A DNA stretch of 64,000 nucleotides from Rhizobium sp. Leaf371 (GCF_001424045.1 NZ_LMQB01000023.1:310001-374000); one strand, 5' to 3'; shown: positions 30,230 through 40,020, numbered from the stretch's first letter. Notes: generated from the sequence alone by a model not told the origin. A program made the numbers and translations.

Positions 30230-31066
30230 GTGAACATTCCTTTCAAGCGCAAGCGCGGCGCCGAGCCCGCCGTTCCGTCCTTTGCCAAGGACCTCGGCAC
30301 CGCCGTATTCGACGACAGAACGCCCGAGGACAAGGCCCGGTACGACGGCACGCTGATCGCCCGGGGCCTGACCAAGAGCTATCGCGACCGCAAGGTGGTG
30401 GGTGGCGTGTCGCTCGTGGTGCGCCGCGGCGAAGCGGTCGGACTGCTCGGCCCGAACGGGGCCGGAAAGACCACGTGCTTCTACATGATCACCGGCCTCG
30501 TTCCTGTCGATGAGGGCACGATCGAGATCAACGGCAACGACGTCACATCCATGCCGATGTATCGACGGGCGCGGCTCGGCGTCGGCTACCTTCCACAGGA
30601 AGCGTCGATCTTCCGCGGACTCTCGGTCGAAGACAACATTCGCGCCGTGCTGGAGCTGCATCAACCGAAGCGCGCGGCACAGGATGCCAAGCTGAATGCG
30701 TTGCTAGATGAGTTCAACATCGCGCATCTGCGCAAGGCGGCGGCGATTTCGCTCTCGGGCGGCGAGCGGCGGCGGCTGGAAATTGCGCGCGCGCTGGCGA
30801 CGGACCCGACCTTCATGCTGCTCGACGAGCCCTTTGCGGGCGTCGATCCCATTTCGGTCGCCGATATCCAGGCGCTCGTGCGCCATCTCACCTCCCGCGG
30901 CATCGGGGTGCTGATCACCGACCACAATGTTCGCGAGACGCTGGGCCTGATCGACCGCGCCTATATCATCCATGCCGGCGAGGTGCTGACGCATGGACGC
31001 GCCAACGACATCGTCAACAATCCGGACGTGCGCCGCCTCTATCTCGGCGATAATTTCAGCCTGTAG
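30230..31066 (+). CDS. lptB: LPS export ABC transporter ATP-binding protein LptB
   Basis: 278 aa from a GTG start (VNIPFKRKRG). Walker A GPNGAGKTT, Q-loop YLPQEAS, signature LSGGERRRLEIARAL, Walker B FMLLDEPFAGVDP and the switch His in ITDHNVRE are all present. LptB powers extraction of LPS by LptFG. The approx 40-residue N-terminal extension before the ABC core is longer than in E. coli and common in rhizobia. No ATG is available in frame between the lptA stop and the core. Confidence 0.92.
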   Translation: MNIPFKRKRGAEPAVPSFAKDLGTAVFDDRTPEDKARYDGTLIARGLTKSYRDRKVVGGVSLVVRRGEAVGLLGPNGAGKTTCFYMITGLVPVDEGTIEINGNDVTSMPMYRRARLGVGYLPQEASIFRGLSVEDNIRAVLELHQPKRAAQDAKLNALLDEFNIAHLRKAAAISLSGGERRRLEIARALATDPTFMLLDEPFAGVDPISVADIQALVRHLTSRGIGVLITDHNVRETLGLIDRAYIIHAGEVLTHGRANDIVNNPDVRRLYLGDNFSL

Positions 31067-31086
31067 ACCCCAGAAAGCGGCGAGAC

Positions 31087-31118
31087 GACGGTCCTGTTTC
31101 CCATGGCACAGGATCGTC
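31087..31118 (+). terminator. Hairpin after lptB
   Basis: An 11-bp stem (one G-U pair) GACGGTCCTGT / ACAGGATCGTC with a 10-base loop, 20 bp after the lptB stop. No T-run follows, so it may be a transcript-stabilising stem or a weak terminator. The rest of the 449-bp spacer 31067-31515 shows no gene or convincing promoter, only an AT-richer patch about 31287-31340. Confidence 0.4.
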
Positions 31119-31515
31119 CGCCGCATCGCCCTTGACGCATCCTTTGGATTGCGCGACGCTCGATCCTGACGTTGCCGGCTCACCCCGTGCGACATCCGCG
31201 TACCGGTACGCCTCGCTCGTCGCGTGGATACGGACAAAGCACGTCCCTGCCGCTGGCGACGGCACCCAAGCTTCGCATGCGGCAATCTTATCAATTTTAT
31301 TACAGCCGCTTGACCAAACCTCCGTAATAAGCAATTTTCGGGCCAGTTGACGAAGTCAGGCGAGATTTCGCGTCGAGGCGAAGATCGTGCCGGACATCCG
31401 GAGCGTTGCGCGTCATCTTCACGATCTCGACTTTGCTCCATGCTTTAAGCTGATGCAGAGGTCGCCGTGCCGCTTCCGGTTCGCGCGATGTCTGACGTAG
31501 GGGAGTTTTGCGTTC

Positions 31516-33057
31516 ATGGCACTTTCGGCCAGCCTGTATCTGCGCCAGTCCCAAAGCCTGGCCATGACGCCGCAGCTGATGCAGTCGATCCAGCTGCTGC
31601 AGATGACGCATTTCGAACTGACCCAGTTCATCGAGCAGGAGGTCGAGAAGAACCCGCTTCTCGAATTCGTGTCCGAAGCCGAACAGCCGAGCGACAGCGC
31701 CCGCGACGACACGTCGCCGGACCATCGCGACTCGGAAGATCTTTCCGGACTGACCGACGTCTATGACGGCACGACGCGCGACGACGCGCTGCGCATGAGC
31801 GAGACGCTCGACGCCAATTTCGAAAACGTCTTCCCGGATGACACGGCACCGCAAAGGGCCGATGCGCCGGAACTGCTCAGCCAGTGGAAATCCATGTCCG
31901 GCGGGGGCGACGGGGAGACGAGCGACGGCTACGACCTCGAGGATTTCGTCGCCAACCGGCTGACCTTGCGCGACGCGCTGAACGAGCAGCTGATCCTCAG
32001 CATCCACGGCGCCCGCGACCGGATGATCGCCCAAACATTGATCGACCAGCTCGACGATGCAGGCTATCTGCATGCGGACACGGCCGAGATCGCCGAGCGG
32101 CTCGGCTGCACGGCGCCCGACGTCGAAGCCGTGCTCGGCACGCTGCAGCGCTTCGATCCGCCCGGTGTCTTCGCCCGCAGCCTCAGCGAATGTCTGGCGA
32201 TCCAGCTGCGCCAGAAGAACCGGCTGGACCCGGCCATGTCGGCCCTGATCGGCAATCTCGAACTGCTGGCGCGACGGGATTTCGCGACATTGAAGAAGCT
32301 CTGCGGCGTCGATGAGGAGGACCTGATCGATATGCTCGGCGAGATCCGCAAGCTCGATCCGAAACCCGGCACGAGCTTCGAGATGACGCCCTGCGAGGCG
32401 ATCGTGCCGGATATCGTCGTTCGCGCCGCGCCCGATGGCACCTGGGCGGTGGAGCTGAACCCGGAAACACTGCCGCGCGTGCTCGTCAACCAGGTCTACT
32501 ACACGACGGTGTCGCGGCATGCGCCCAAGAACAGCGGCGACCATGCCTTCCTGTCGGAGTGCCTGCAGACGGCCAACTGGCTGACGCGAAGCCTCGACCA
32601 GCGCGCCAAGACCATCATGAAGGTGGCGACCGAGATCGTTCGCCAGCAGGATGCCTTTCTGGTCAACGGCGTCGATCATCTGCGTCCGCTCAATCTCAAG
32701 ACCATCGCCGATGCGATCAAGATGCATGAGTCGACGGTCAGCCGCGTCACCTCGAACAAATATATGATGACGCCGCGCGGCCTGTTCGAGCTAAAGTATT
32801 TTTTCACCGTGTCGATCGGTTCGGCGGAGGGCGGCGATGGCCATTCGGCAGAGTCGGTTCGCCACCGCATCCGCAACATGATCGTGCTGGAAAGCCCGGA
32901 GGCCGTGCTGTCGGACGACGACATCGTGGAGATCCTGAAGACGGGCGGCGTCGACCTCGCACGCCGGACGGTCGCAAAATATCGTGAAGCGATGAATATC
33001 CCCTCCTCGGTGCAGCGGCGGCGCGAAAAGCGCGCCATGGCAAAGGTTTCCGCCTAG
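31516..33057 (+). CDS. rpoN: RNA polymerase sigma-54 factor RpoN
   Basis: 513 aa. Region I (about 1-50) is Gln/Leu-rich (QSQSLAMTPQLMQSIQLLQM) and contacts enhancer-binding ATPases. The acidic region II, the core-binding domain, an HTH (KTIADAIKMHESTVSRVTSNKY) and the diagnostic RpoN box ARRTVAKYRE (about 482-491) follow. It directs genes for nitrogen and C4-dicarboxylate use. It lies between the lpt genes and hpf-ptsN, the standard context. AGGGGAGT about 10 bp upstream supports the ATG at 31516. Confidence 0.97.
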   Translation: MALSASLYLRQSQSLAMTPQLMQSIQLLQMTHFELTQFIEQEVEKNPLLEFVSEAEQPSDSARDDTSPDHRDSEDLSGLTDVYDGTTRDDALRMSETLDANFENVFPDDTAPQRADAPELLSQWKSMSGGGDGETSDGYDLEDFVANRLTLRDALNEQLILSIHGARDRMIAQTLIDQLDDAGYLHADTAEIAERLGCTAPDVEAVLGTLQRFDPPGVFARSLSECLAIQLRQKNRLDPAMSALIGNLELLARRDFATLKKLCGVDEEDLIDMLGEIRKLDPKPGTSFEMTPCEAIVPDIVVRAAPDGTWAVELNPETLPRVLVNQVYYTTVSRHAPKNSGDHAFLSECLQTANWLTRSLDQRAKTIMKVATEIVRQQDAFLVNGVDHLRPLNLKTIADAIKMHESTVSRVTSNKYMMTPRGLFELKYFFTVSIGSAEGGDGHSAESVRHRIRNMIVLESPEAVLSDDDIVEILKTGGVDLARRTVAKYREAMNIPSSVQRRREKRAMAKVSA

Positions 33058-33118
33058 AGGCCGGACGGAGACCGCGTGCAGTGCAGCACGGAAACACGCG
33101 CAGGCTGTTCAGCATTCA

Positions 33119-33147
33119 TTGACATTTTTTAGCGGCAAGCTTATAGG
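33119..33147 (+). promoter_or_regulatory. Strong sigma-70-type promoter of hpf
   Basis: TTGACA, 17-bp spacer with a T-run, TATAGG. This is the best housekeeping promoter in the window. Transcription would begin about 33154, giving a leader near 146 nt before hpf. Confidence 0.78.
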
Positions 33148-33299
33148 GCGCGCCGACAGTCATGATTGATAGGCTTCTTTTCCCCCTCTCCCGGACATCG
33201 TCGATCACGCGCAAAGTGAAAACGGCTGCGTGAAAGGCTTGGAGGTGGAAGGCGCTTGGAATAAACTGGGTGCGCAAATCATGAAAGAGAGGAAACTCC

Positions 33300-33872
33300 A
33301 TGAGTGTGCGTGTATCCGGTAAACATATGGAAATCGGCGAGAGCTTTCGTCTTCGTATCGAGGACCAGATCGCTCAGGCGGTCACCAAGTATTTTGACGG
33401 AGGGTATTCGAGCCAGGTCACGGTGGTGAAGTCGGGACCGCGTTTCAGCGCGGACTGCATGATCCATCTGGACACGGGCGCTACGTTGCATGCGAACGGC
33501 GAGGCCACAGAGCCGCAAGCCGCATTCGACGCGGCATCGGAACGGATCGCAAAGCGCATTCGGCGTTACAAGCGCAGGCTGAAGGACCACCATAACGGCA
33601 GTGGTCATGCAGGCCTGGAAGTCGCCTACACGGTCATGGACTCCGTGCCGGATGAAGAGGACGAACTGCCGGAGGATTACGCACCGACGATCGTTGCGGA
33701 AAGCTCCAAGCAGATCCGGACCATGTCGGTGGCGAATGCCGTCATGGCCCTCGATATGACGGACAATCCGGTGCTGATGTTCCGCAACCCCGGCAACGAG
33801 GAACTGAACATCGTCTATCGCCGGACGGACGGAAATATCGGCTGGATCGACACGGCCAGCATGAAGAACTGA
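33300..33872 (+). CDS. hpf: Long-form ribosome hibernation promoting factor
   Basis: 190 aa. The N-terminal S30AE domain (MSVRVSGKHMEIGESFRLRIEDQI ... CMIHLDTGATLHANGEATEPQAAFDAASERIAKRIRRYKRRLKDHH) binds the 30S subunit. The C-terminal domain (VMALDMTDNPVLMFRNPGNEELNIVYRRTDGNIGWID) dimerises ribosomes into 100S particles; its presence makes this the long form. The gene sits between rpoN and ptsN as in many proteobacteria but has its own strong promoter. GAGAGGAA precedes the ATG. Confidence 0.93.
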   Translation: MSVRVSGKHMEIGESFRLRIEDQIAQAVTKYFDGGYSSQVTVVKSGPRFSADCMIHLDTGATLHANGEATEPQAAFDAASERIAKRIRRYKRRLKDHHNGSGHAGLEVAYTVMDSVPDEEDELPEDYAPTIVAESSKQIRTMSVANAVMALDMTDNPVLMFRNPGNEELNIVYRRTDGNIGWIDTASMKN

Positions 33873-33989
33873 CGAAGATGGACGGAGCGCCCGTGTTCGG
33901 ATCGTCACGACGAGGCGGTCCGGGCCGGCGTATGAGACAGACACAGGCCTGACGGAACCCTTCGTTTCGCAGTGTCTGATCAAGAGAAG

Positions 33990-34019
33990 CGAGGCGGCGC
34001 GCGACAAGCGGCCGCCTCG
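33990..34019 (+). terminator. Hairpin between hpf and ptsN
   Basis: Perfect 9-bp stem CGAGGCGGC / GCCGCCTCG with a 12-base loop, 118 bp after hpf. Only a short T-containing stretch follows. It may attenuate readthrough into ptsN. Confidence 0.4.
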
Positions 34020-34136
34020 TTGATAGACGGTGGTCGTCGGGCGCGGGGATGAAGCCTGGCGAGCATCGAGGGAAATGGGCCGCAGAGCCGGCACGTCGTG
34101 CCGTCCGACGCGACCCTGTCAACAAGGTACAAAAAA

Positions 34137-34601
34137 ATGGCTTTGGCAGGTCTGCTGCAGCAAGATGCGATTTTTCCGACCCTTCGGGTGCAGTCCAAGA
34201 AGCAATTGCTTCAGGAACTGGCCATCAAGGCTTCCAAGCTGACCGGCCTGCCCGAGCGCGAGATCTTCGACGTCATCCTGCAGCGGGAGCGCCTGGGCTC
34301 GACGGGCGTCGGCAATGGCATCGCCATCCCGCACGGCAAACTGCCCGGCGTGACCGCCATCGTCGGCATTTTCGCGCGGCTGGAAACGCCCGTGGATTTC
34401 GAGGCGCTCGACGACCAGCCGGTCGATCTTGTGTTCCTTTTGCTCGCGCCGGAAGGGGCCGGTGCCGACCACCTCAAGGCCCTCTCCCGCATCGCCCGCG
34501 TGCTGCGCGATCCCGACATGGTCGCCCGCCTGCGCGGCACCGAGTCGGCCTCGGCGATCTATACCTTCCTCAGCGACGACCAGACCTCCAACGCGGCGTG
34601 A
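34137..34601 (+). CDS. ptsN: Nitrogen PTS phosphocarrier EIIA-Ntr
   Basis: 154 aa, exact size for EIIA-Ntr. The phospho-acceptor His66 is in GNGIAIPHGKLPG. It receives phosphate from PtsP and NPr and regulates potassium uptake, nitrogen metabolism and other targets. The ATG at 34137 is preceded by AAGG at about 8-10 bases and an A-run. The location after rpoN-hpf is conserved. Confidence 0.94.
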   Translation: MALAGLLQQDAIFPTLRVQSKKQLLQELAIKASKLTGLPEREIFDVILQRERLGSTGVGNGIAIPHGKLPGVTAIVGIFARLETPVDFEALDDQPVDLVFLLLAPEGAGADHLKALSRIARVLRDPDMVARLRGTESASAIYTFLSDDQTSNAA

Positions 34602-34709
34602 CGCGCCACGCCGTTCGACCGGATCTTTTCCGCCTGCCTCCCAAGTTGATATCGACAGAACCCGGCGCCCGGTGAATACTCCCGCTCAGCAAACGGGAGA
34701 TGAGACGGC

Positions 34710-35489
34710 ATGGCAGGACCAGGTTCGGGACGATTGGCGGGCAAGATCGCCCTGATCAGCGGCGGTGCCGGCGGCTGCGGCCTTGCCGCGTCGGAACTCT
34801 TCGCCCAGGAAGGCGCGAAGGTCGGCATCGTCGATCTGCCGTCGAGCCGGGGCGAAGAGGTTGCCGCCGGCATTCGCGCCGCCGGAGGCGAAGCGGTGTT
34901 CGCGCCTGCGGACGTGTCTGTCTCGGGCGAGGTGACCGCTGCCGTCAAAGCCGTGCAATCGGCGTTCGGGCCCATCACCGTTCTGTTCAATCATGCCGGC
35001 ATTCTCGCCGTCGGGCCGTTTCTCGAAACGGATGAGGACGAATGGGACCGGCTGATGGCTGTCAACGTCCGCTCCATGTTCCTGATGACCAAGGCGGTTC
35101 TGCCGGGCATGATCGCGGCGGGCGGTGGCAGCATCGTCTCGACCTCCTCGATTTCGGCCGTCGCCGCGACGCCGATGGAGGTGCTTTACGACACGACGAA
35201 AGGCGCCTGCCACATGTTCGCCCGCGCCATAGCGGTGGAATTCCGCGATCGTAACATCCGCTCCAACGCCGTCTGCCCGGGTTTCATCGCGACCGACCAT
35301 GGCAAGCGCGAACTGGTGGGCCTGGCCAAATACGGCATCGACGTCTCGGACGCGGCCATCGCCGCGCAGCAGGGGCGTCTCTGTGAACCGATCGAAGTGG
35401 CGCGCGCGGCCCTGTTTCTGGCCAGCGACGAGGCGAGCTTCATCAACGGCACCCATCTGTTTGTGGATAATGGCTTTACGGCCGTGTGA
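34710..35489 (+). CDS. Short-chain dehydrogenase/reductase (SDR)
   Basis: 259 aa classical SDR. The NAD(P)-binding motif SGGAGGCG is at 17-24, NHAG at 94-97, the catalytic Ser near 145 and YDTTK (Tyr160, Lys164). Asp42 after beta-2 (IVDLP) suggests NAD rather than NADP. The substrate is unknown. GGGAG just before the ATG is the ribosome-binding site. Its stop lies 11 bp before the FAD oxidase ATG, so the two likely act in one sugar or polyol pathway. Confidence 0.85.
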   Translation: MAGPGSGRLAGKIALISGGAGGCGLAASELFAQEGAKVGIVDLPSSRGEEVAAGIRAAGGEAVFAPADVSVSGEVTAAVKAVQSAFGPITVLFNHAGILAVGPFLETDEDEWDRLMAVNVRSMFLMTKAVLPGMIAAGGGSIVSTSSISAVAATPMEVLYDTTKGACHMFARAIAVEFRDRNIRSNAVCPGFIATDHGKRELVGLAKYGIDVSDAAIAAQQGRLCEPIEVARAALFLASDEASFINGTHLFVDNGFTAV

Positions 35490-35500
35490 AAGGAACCGTC

Positions 35501-36751
35501 ATGGACAGCAGGACTTCGCGACAGGCCGGCGGCCTCTGGCGCAACTGGGTGGGAAACCAGGCCTGCATCGTGCGGGCCCGGGGTGCCCCCGGCAGCGAGG
35601 CGGAGCTGGCAGAGATGGTGCGTGCGGCAACCGCCGAAGGCATGGCGGTTCGTTGCGCCGGCTCCGGGCATTCCTTCACGCCTGTGGCCCTCACCAGTGG
35701 CCTGCACCTGACGCTGTCGGGCATGCAGGGCGTGACGGGCATCGACCGCGAGCGCAAGCGAGTCTCCGTCTCGGCGGGAACGACCATCAACGCGCTCGGC
35801 AAGGTGCTGAAGGAAAACGGCCTCTCGCTGATCAACCAGGGCGATATCGACAGTCAGGCACTCGCCGGCGCCTTGACCACGGGGACGCATGGCACGGGCG
35901 CGACGCTCGGCAACATGGCGTCGCAAATCGTCGGAATGCGGATCGTCCAGCCGGACGGCAGCATCCTGATCGCGGATGAAAGCAATCCGGACCTCCTGAA
36001 CGCCGCACGCGTTTCGATCGGCATGCTGGGCGTGATCTCGGAGATCACTCTGCAGGCGATGGACAGCTACCGCCTGCACGAGACGCTCTGGCGCTGCAGC
36101 TTTGACGAATGCATGGAGCAACACGACGAACTTGCGGCCAGGCATCGTCACTTCGGGTTCTTCTGGTGCCCGGTTCCGGAAAGCCGGCACTGCTACTGCC
36201 TGCCGGACACGGCCTCGGTCTCCACGACCGCGAGCCTTTCCGACGTGTGCGAGATGAAAATCATCGACATCACGGGCGCAGATCCGATGGAAGCGGGATT
36301 CGAAAAGATCGCCTATTCCTCGGAGATCTACCCGATCGAATATGTGCCGAATTTCCACGAGCTGGAATATGCGGTCCCCGTGCGATACGGCAAGGAGGCC
36401 TGCCGGGCGGTGCGCGAGCTCATGCTCACCAAGCATCCCACCTGCATCTACCCGATCGAATACCGGTTCACGGCCGGCGATCCCGGCTGGATCAGCCCAT
36501 TCTTCGAGCAGGACTCGATCACCCTCTCGGTGTCCGGGCAGCCGGGAACCGACTACTGGTCCTATCTATCGGATGTCGACGCGATCCTGCGGGCGTTCGG
36601 CTCGCGGCCGCATTGGGGAAAGCTGCATTTCCTGACCGGCGACGACGTGACGGCCCTTTACCCCCGCGCCGGAGACTTCCGCGCCCTGCGGGAGAAGCTC
36701 GATCCCGGCGGGGCCTTTCTCAACGACCATCTGCGGCAGCTCTTCGGGTAG
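35501..36751 (+). CDS. FAD-linked alditol oxidase / D-arabinono-1,4-lactone oxidase family protein
   Basis: 416 aa. An N-terminal PCMH-type FAD-binding domain holds RCAGSGHSFTP (GSGHSF at 54-59; the His is the usual covalent FAD site) and LTTGTHGTG. A C-terminal ALO domain ends in HWGKLH and RALREKLDPGGAFLNDHLRQLFG. Members oxidise alditols such as xylitol or sorbitol, or aldonolactones, using oxygen or a dehydrogenase acceptor. The substrate is not shown. It follows an SDR gene closely. The ATG at 35501 has AAAGGAA upstream. Confidence 0.85.
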   Translation: MDSRTSRQAGGLWRNWVGNQACIVRARGAPGSEAELAEMVRAATAEGMAVRCAGSGHSFTPVALTSGLHLTLSGMQGVTGIDRERKRVSVSAGTTINALGKVLKENGLSLINQGDIDSQALAGALTTGTHGTGATLGNMASQIVGMRIVQPDGSILIADESNPDLLNAARVSIGMLGVISEITLQAMDSYRLHETLWRCSFDECMEQHDELAARHRHFGFFWCPVPESRHCYCLPDTASVSTTASLSDVCEMKIIDITGADPMEAGFEKIAYSSEIYPIEYVPNFHELEYAVPVRYGKEACRAVRELMLTKHPTCIYPIEYRFTAGDPGWISPFFEQDSITLSVSGQPGTDYWSYLSDVDAILRAFGSRPHWGKLHFLTGDDVTALYPRAGDFRALREKLDPGGAFLNDHLRQLFG

Positions 36752-36799
36752 TCCGACCGAAAGAAAACCTGCGTCACGCGGAGCGCGTTGTCTCAAAAA

Positions 36800-36835
36800 A
36801 AGGGCCGGGAAGAGGATTCCCTCTTCCCGGCCCTT
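36800..36835 (-). terminator. Strong intrinsic terminator of grpE
   Basis: Perfect 16-bp stem AAGGGCCGGGAAGAGG / CCTCTTCCCGGCCCTT, four-base loop, followed on the minus strand by seven T. It lies 18 bp past the grpE stop and separates it from the convergent oxidase gene. Confidence 0.92.
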
Positions 36836-36853
36836 GGCTCTTCATCGAAGCAT

Positions 36854-37489
36854 TTAGCTGGCCGAGGCTTCGCCTTCGACGGCCGCGGCCTTCGGCCCGC
36901 CCTTGGCAACGCCGACCATGGCGGGGCGCAGCACGCGCTCGCCGATCGTGAAGCCGGCCTGGACGACCTGGACGACCGTGTTGTGCGGCACGTCGGGATT
37001 GGGAACTTCGAACATGGCCTGGTGGAAGTTCGGGTCGAACTTCTGCCCTTCCGGCTCGAGCTTGCGGACGCCATGCCGCTCCAGCGCCGAGAGCATGGAG
37101 CGCTCGGTCAACTCGACGCCTTCGATCAGCGTGCTGAGGCCCGCGTCGGCCCCGGCCCGCACGTCGGCGGGAATGGCATCGAGCGCGCGGCGAAGATTGT
37201 CGGATACGGCGAGCATGTCGCGTGCAAAGCCTGCGACGGAATAGGACTTGGCGTCCTTGACCTCGCGCTCCGTGCGGCGGCGCAGATTGTCCATGTCGGC
37301 GGCCAGACGAAGGTAGCGATCCCGGAAGTCGGCCGCCTCGGCGCGGGCGGCCTCCAGTTCGCCGGATTCGGCCTGCGTCGCCTCGTCAGCGTCCTCAAAC
37401 ATGTCTTGCACATCAGCCTCGGCCGGCGTGACGATTTCTTCCGCCGGCTTGCTGGCTTCGGCACCGTGTTTGGTCGTTTCGTCGGTCAT
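36854..37489 (-). CDS. grpE: Nucleotide exchange factor GrpE
   Basis: 211 aa. An acidic N-terminus leads into a long coiled coil (about 45-100) and the beta-domain with the GrpE signature around [46 protein letters not shown]. GrpE releases ADP from DnaK. The ATG at 37489 (MTDETTKHG) is chosen over upstream codons that run into the hrcA spacer. It follows hrcA at 114 bp, the usual hrcA-grpE arrangement. Confidence 0.95.
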   Translation of the reverse strand: MTDETTKHGAEASKPAEEIVTPAEADVQDMFEDADEATQAESGELEAARAEAADFRDRYLRLAADMDNLRRRTEREVKDAKSYSVAGFARDMLAVSDNLRRALDAIPADVRAGADAGLSTLIEGVELTERSMLSALERHGVRKLEPEGQKFDPNFHQAMFEVPNPDVPHNTVVQVVQAGFTIGERVLRPAMVGVAKGGPKAAAVEGEASAS

Positions 37490-37603
37490 GACGTCTCCGC
37501 ATTCAGGATCGTTTCGGGATTTGATGCCGATATCGAGGTTCGGGCGCCAAAAATCAAGGGTCGTCGCGCCCGACGGCCCGCTGCCGGGCATCATCTGTTC
37601 TGG

Positions 37604-38713
37604 CTAACGTGAAAGGCGCGACATGAGCTGGGCCGTATAATCCACCATCGGCACGATCCGCGCGTAGTTCAGCCGCGTCGGGCCGATGACGCCGACCGCG
37701 CCGATGATCCGGTCGTCTCCATCCCTGTAGGGCGCAACGATGAGGGACGAGCCGGACAGCGAGAACAGCTTGTTCTCCGAGCCGATGAAAATCCGTACGC
37801 CCGGCCCGGTTTCCGCCAGGCTCAGCAGTTCGATCATGCTGTCCTTCTTTTCCAGATCATCGAACAGCATGCGAAGCCGGTCGATGTCCTCGGCGCCGGC
37901 CAGACCTTCGAGAAGATTGGCACGCCCGCGAACGATCAGCTGGGTCGGGTTCTTGTCTTCGGCATCGCCGCCGGACCAGCTGGCAAGGCCGCGCTCGACC
38001 AGATCCTGGGAGAGAACGTCAAGTTCCGTGCGCACGGTTTCCTTGACCTTCTGCAGCTGTCCGCGAACCTCCGCGAGCGTCTGGCCCGCCAGATGCGCAT
38101 TCAGAAAATTCGCCGCCTCGGTCAACTGCGAACTCGTGACGCCTGCCGGAAGCTCGATGATGCGGTTCTCAACCTGATCGTGCTCGCCGACCAGCACCGC
38201 CAAAGCCTTGGTGGGGGCGAGGCGCATGAATTCGACATGCTTGAGAACCGGATCGTTTTTCGCCGTGATGACCAGGCCGGCGCCCCGCGACATGCCGGAG
38301 AGGACCTGGCTTGCCTCGTTGAACAATTGCTCCACCGGCCGGTCGCGATCGCCCCGCCGGACCTGCCTGTCGATGGAGGCCCGGTCTTCGGCCGAGAGAT
38401 TGCCGACCTGCATGAAGGCATCCACGAAAAACCGCAGCCCGATCTGCGTCGGCAGGCGGCCGGCGCTGACATGGGGAGAATAGATGAGGCCGAGATCTTC
38501 CAGATCGCTCATGACATTGCGGACCGAAGCCGGCGACAGCGACATCGGCAGGAGCCGCGACAGACTGCGGGACCCAAGCGGCTCGCCGCTGTCGAGATAG
38601 CTTTCGACGATGCGGCGAAACACCTCGCCGGAGCGCTCGTCGAGGGCCGAGAGCCTGTCGCGCATTGCCGATGTCAGCGCCGCCTTGTCAGCAGATCGTT
38701 CGTTCTGTGCCAT
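37604..38713 (-). CDS. hrcA: Heat-inducible transcription repressor HrcA
   Basis: 369 aa. An N-terminal winged helix ([54 protein letters not shown]) precedes the GAF-like HrcA core ending in [22 protein letters not shown]. HrcA represses groE-type operons at CIRCE elements. I saw no CIRCE element next to it. The ATG at 38713 is used; 88 additional open codons upstream overlap the promoter region and the divergent rph side. Confidence 0.95.
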   Translation of the reverse strand: MAQNERSADKAALTSAMRDRLSALDERSGEVFRRIVESYLDSGEPLGSRSLSRLLPMSLSPASVRNVMSDLEDLGLIYSPHVSAGRLPTQIGLRFFVDAFMQVGNLSAEDRASIDRQVRRGDRDRPVEQLFNEASQVLSGMSRGAGLVITAKNDPVLKHVEFMRLAPTKALAVLVGEHDQVENRIIELPAGVTSSQLTEAANFLNAHLAGQTLAEVRGQLQKVKETVRTELDVLSQDLVERGLASWSGGDAEDKNPTQLIVRGRANLLEGLAGAEDIDRLRMLFDDLEKKDSMIELLSLAETGPGVRIFIGSENKLFSLSGSSLIVAPYRDGDDRIIGAVGVIGPTRLNYARIVPMVDYTAQLMSRLSR

Positions 38714-38720
38714 GCTCGAA

Positions 38721-38750
38721 ATATAGTGAGAGGCCGGGCGATCGACAAAG
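38721..38750 (-). promoter_or_regulatory. Possible heat-shock-like promoter of hrcA-grpE
   Basis: Minus-strand CTTTGT, 18-bp spacer, CTATAT followed by TTCG. It resembles loosely the RpoH pattern and would give a very short leader before the hrcA ATG. Confidence 0.3.
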
Positions 38751-38869
38751 GGAAAATTGACGTGCCGGGCCTGCGACGCGTCTTTGACGGGCCTATTTCG
38801 CTGCTCGGCTTTCCTTTGCGCGGCAACATAGGCTAGAAGGCACGCAAGTTTCAGACCAAGGAGTCCAAG

Positions 38870-39586
38870 ATGCGGCCGTCCGGCAGAAAAACAGATCAGA
38901 TGCGCAAGGTCACCTTCGAGCGCAACGTGTCCAAGCATGCCGAAGGCTCCTGCCTGGTCAAGTTCGGCGATACGCATGTGCTCTGCACGGCAAGCCTTGA
39001 AGAAAAGACCCCGCCATGGCTGCGCAACAGCGGCAAGGGCTGGGTGACGGCGGAATACGGCATGCTGCCGCGGGCGACCGGCGACCGCATGAAGCGCGAG
39101 GCTGCAACCGGCAAGCAGAGCGGCCGCACGCAGGAAATCCAGCGCCTCATCGGCCGTTCGCTACGCTCGGTCGTCGATCTGCAGGCGCTCGGCGAACGCC
39201 AGATCTCCCTTGATTGCGATGTGATCCAGGCCGATGGCGGCACCCGCACGGCGTCGATCACCGGCGCCTGGATCGCGCTGCACGACTGCCTGAAGTGGAT
39301 GGAAGCGCGCAACATGACGAAAGTCGAGCGCGTGCTGAAAGACCATGTGGCCGCGATTTCGTGCGGCATCTTTGCCGATCAGGCCGTGATCGATCTGGAC
39401 TACCTCGAGGACAGCGCGGCCGAGACGGATGCCAATTTCGTCATGACCGGCTCCGGCGGCATCGTCGAGATCCAGGGCACGGCCGAAGGCAAGCCCTTCT
39501 CCGAAGCCGAATTCGCAAGCCTCATGGGCCTTGCCAAGAACGGCATCTCGGAGCTCGTGACCCTGCAGAAGCAGATCATCGCCTAA
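38870..39586 (+). CDS. rph: Ribonuclease PH
   Basis: 238 aa phosphorolytic 3'-5' exoribonuclease for tRNA 3' ends. [56 protein letters not shown] and [23 protein letters not shown] are full-length hallmarks. AAGGAG sits 7 bp before the ATG. Divergent from hrcA and followed by a VOC gene, rdgB and hemW. Confidence 0.96.
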   Translation: MRPSGRKTDQMRKVTFERNVSKHAEGSCLVKFGDTHVLCTASLEEKTPPWLRNSGKGWVTAEYGMLPRATGDRMKREAATGKQSGRTQEIQRLIGRSLRSVVDLQALGERQISLDCDVIQADGGTRTASITGAWIALHDCLKWMEARNMTKVERVLKDHVAAISCGIFADQAVIDLDYLEDSAAETDANFVMTGSGGIVEIQGTAEGKPFSEAEFASLMGLAKNGISELVTLQKQIIA

Positions 39587-39600
39587 AGCGGGAGACGGAG

Positions 39601-40020
39601 ATGGTCAGGGCGACACTCGAAGCCATTCTGGAAACGGCGCTCTACGCGTCGGATCTGGACGCTGCCGATCGCTTCTACGGCGACGTGCTCGGACTGGAGC
39701 GCATTGCCCGACTCGATGACCGCCATCTCTTCTTTCGATGCGGACAGGGCGTGCTGCTGATCTTCAACCCGACCGAGACCCTGAAGCCTGCCGCCGACGC
39801 GGCATTGCCGGTTCCGACCCACGGGACGACGGGCCCGGGCCATGCCTGCTTTCGCGTGTCGGCCGACAATCTCGCTCTCCTGCGAGACAGGCTTGCGGCG
39901 GCGGGCGTGATGATCGAAAGTGAGATCACCTGGCCGAACGGCTCGCGATCCTTCTATTTTCGCGATCCGGCCGGCAACAGCCTGGAATGCGCCGAACCGG
40001 GACTCTGGTCCATCGATTGA
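39601..40020 (+). CDS. VOC-family (glyoxalase fold) protein
   Basis: 139 aa. ILETALYASDLDAADRFYGDVLGL and GTTGPGHACFRVSADNLALLRDRLAAAGV show the two-module VOC fold; the C-terminal FYFRDPAGNSLECAEPGLW includes the usual metal Glu. The substrate is unknown. The ATG is 15 bp after the rph stop with GGGAGACGGAG as ribosome-binding region, so it is cotranscribed with rph. Confidence 0.85.
   Translation: MVRATLEAILETALYASDLDAADRFYGDVLGLERIARLDDRHLFFRCGQGVLLIFNPTETLKPAADAALPVPTHGTTGPGHACFRVSADNLALLRDRLAAAGVMIESEITWPNGSRSFYFRDPAGNSLECAEPGLWSID

Noticed and set aside
31067-31515. A sigma-54 (TGGCAC-N5-TTGC) promoter for rpoN autoregulation
   Set aside because: No convincing -24/-12 pair is present in the spacer.
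38714-38869. A CIRCE element next to hrcA
   Set aside because: I looked for the TTAGCACTC-N9-GAGTGCTAA pattern in this spacer and before grpE and did not find it.
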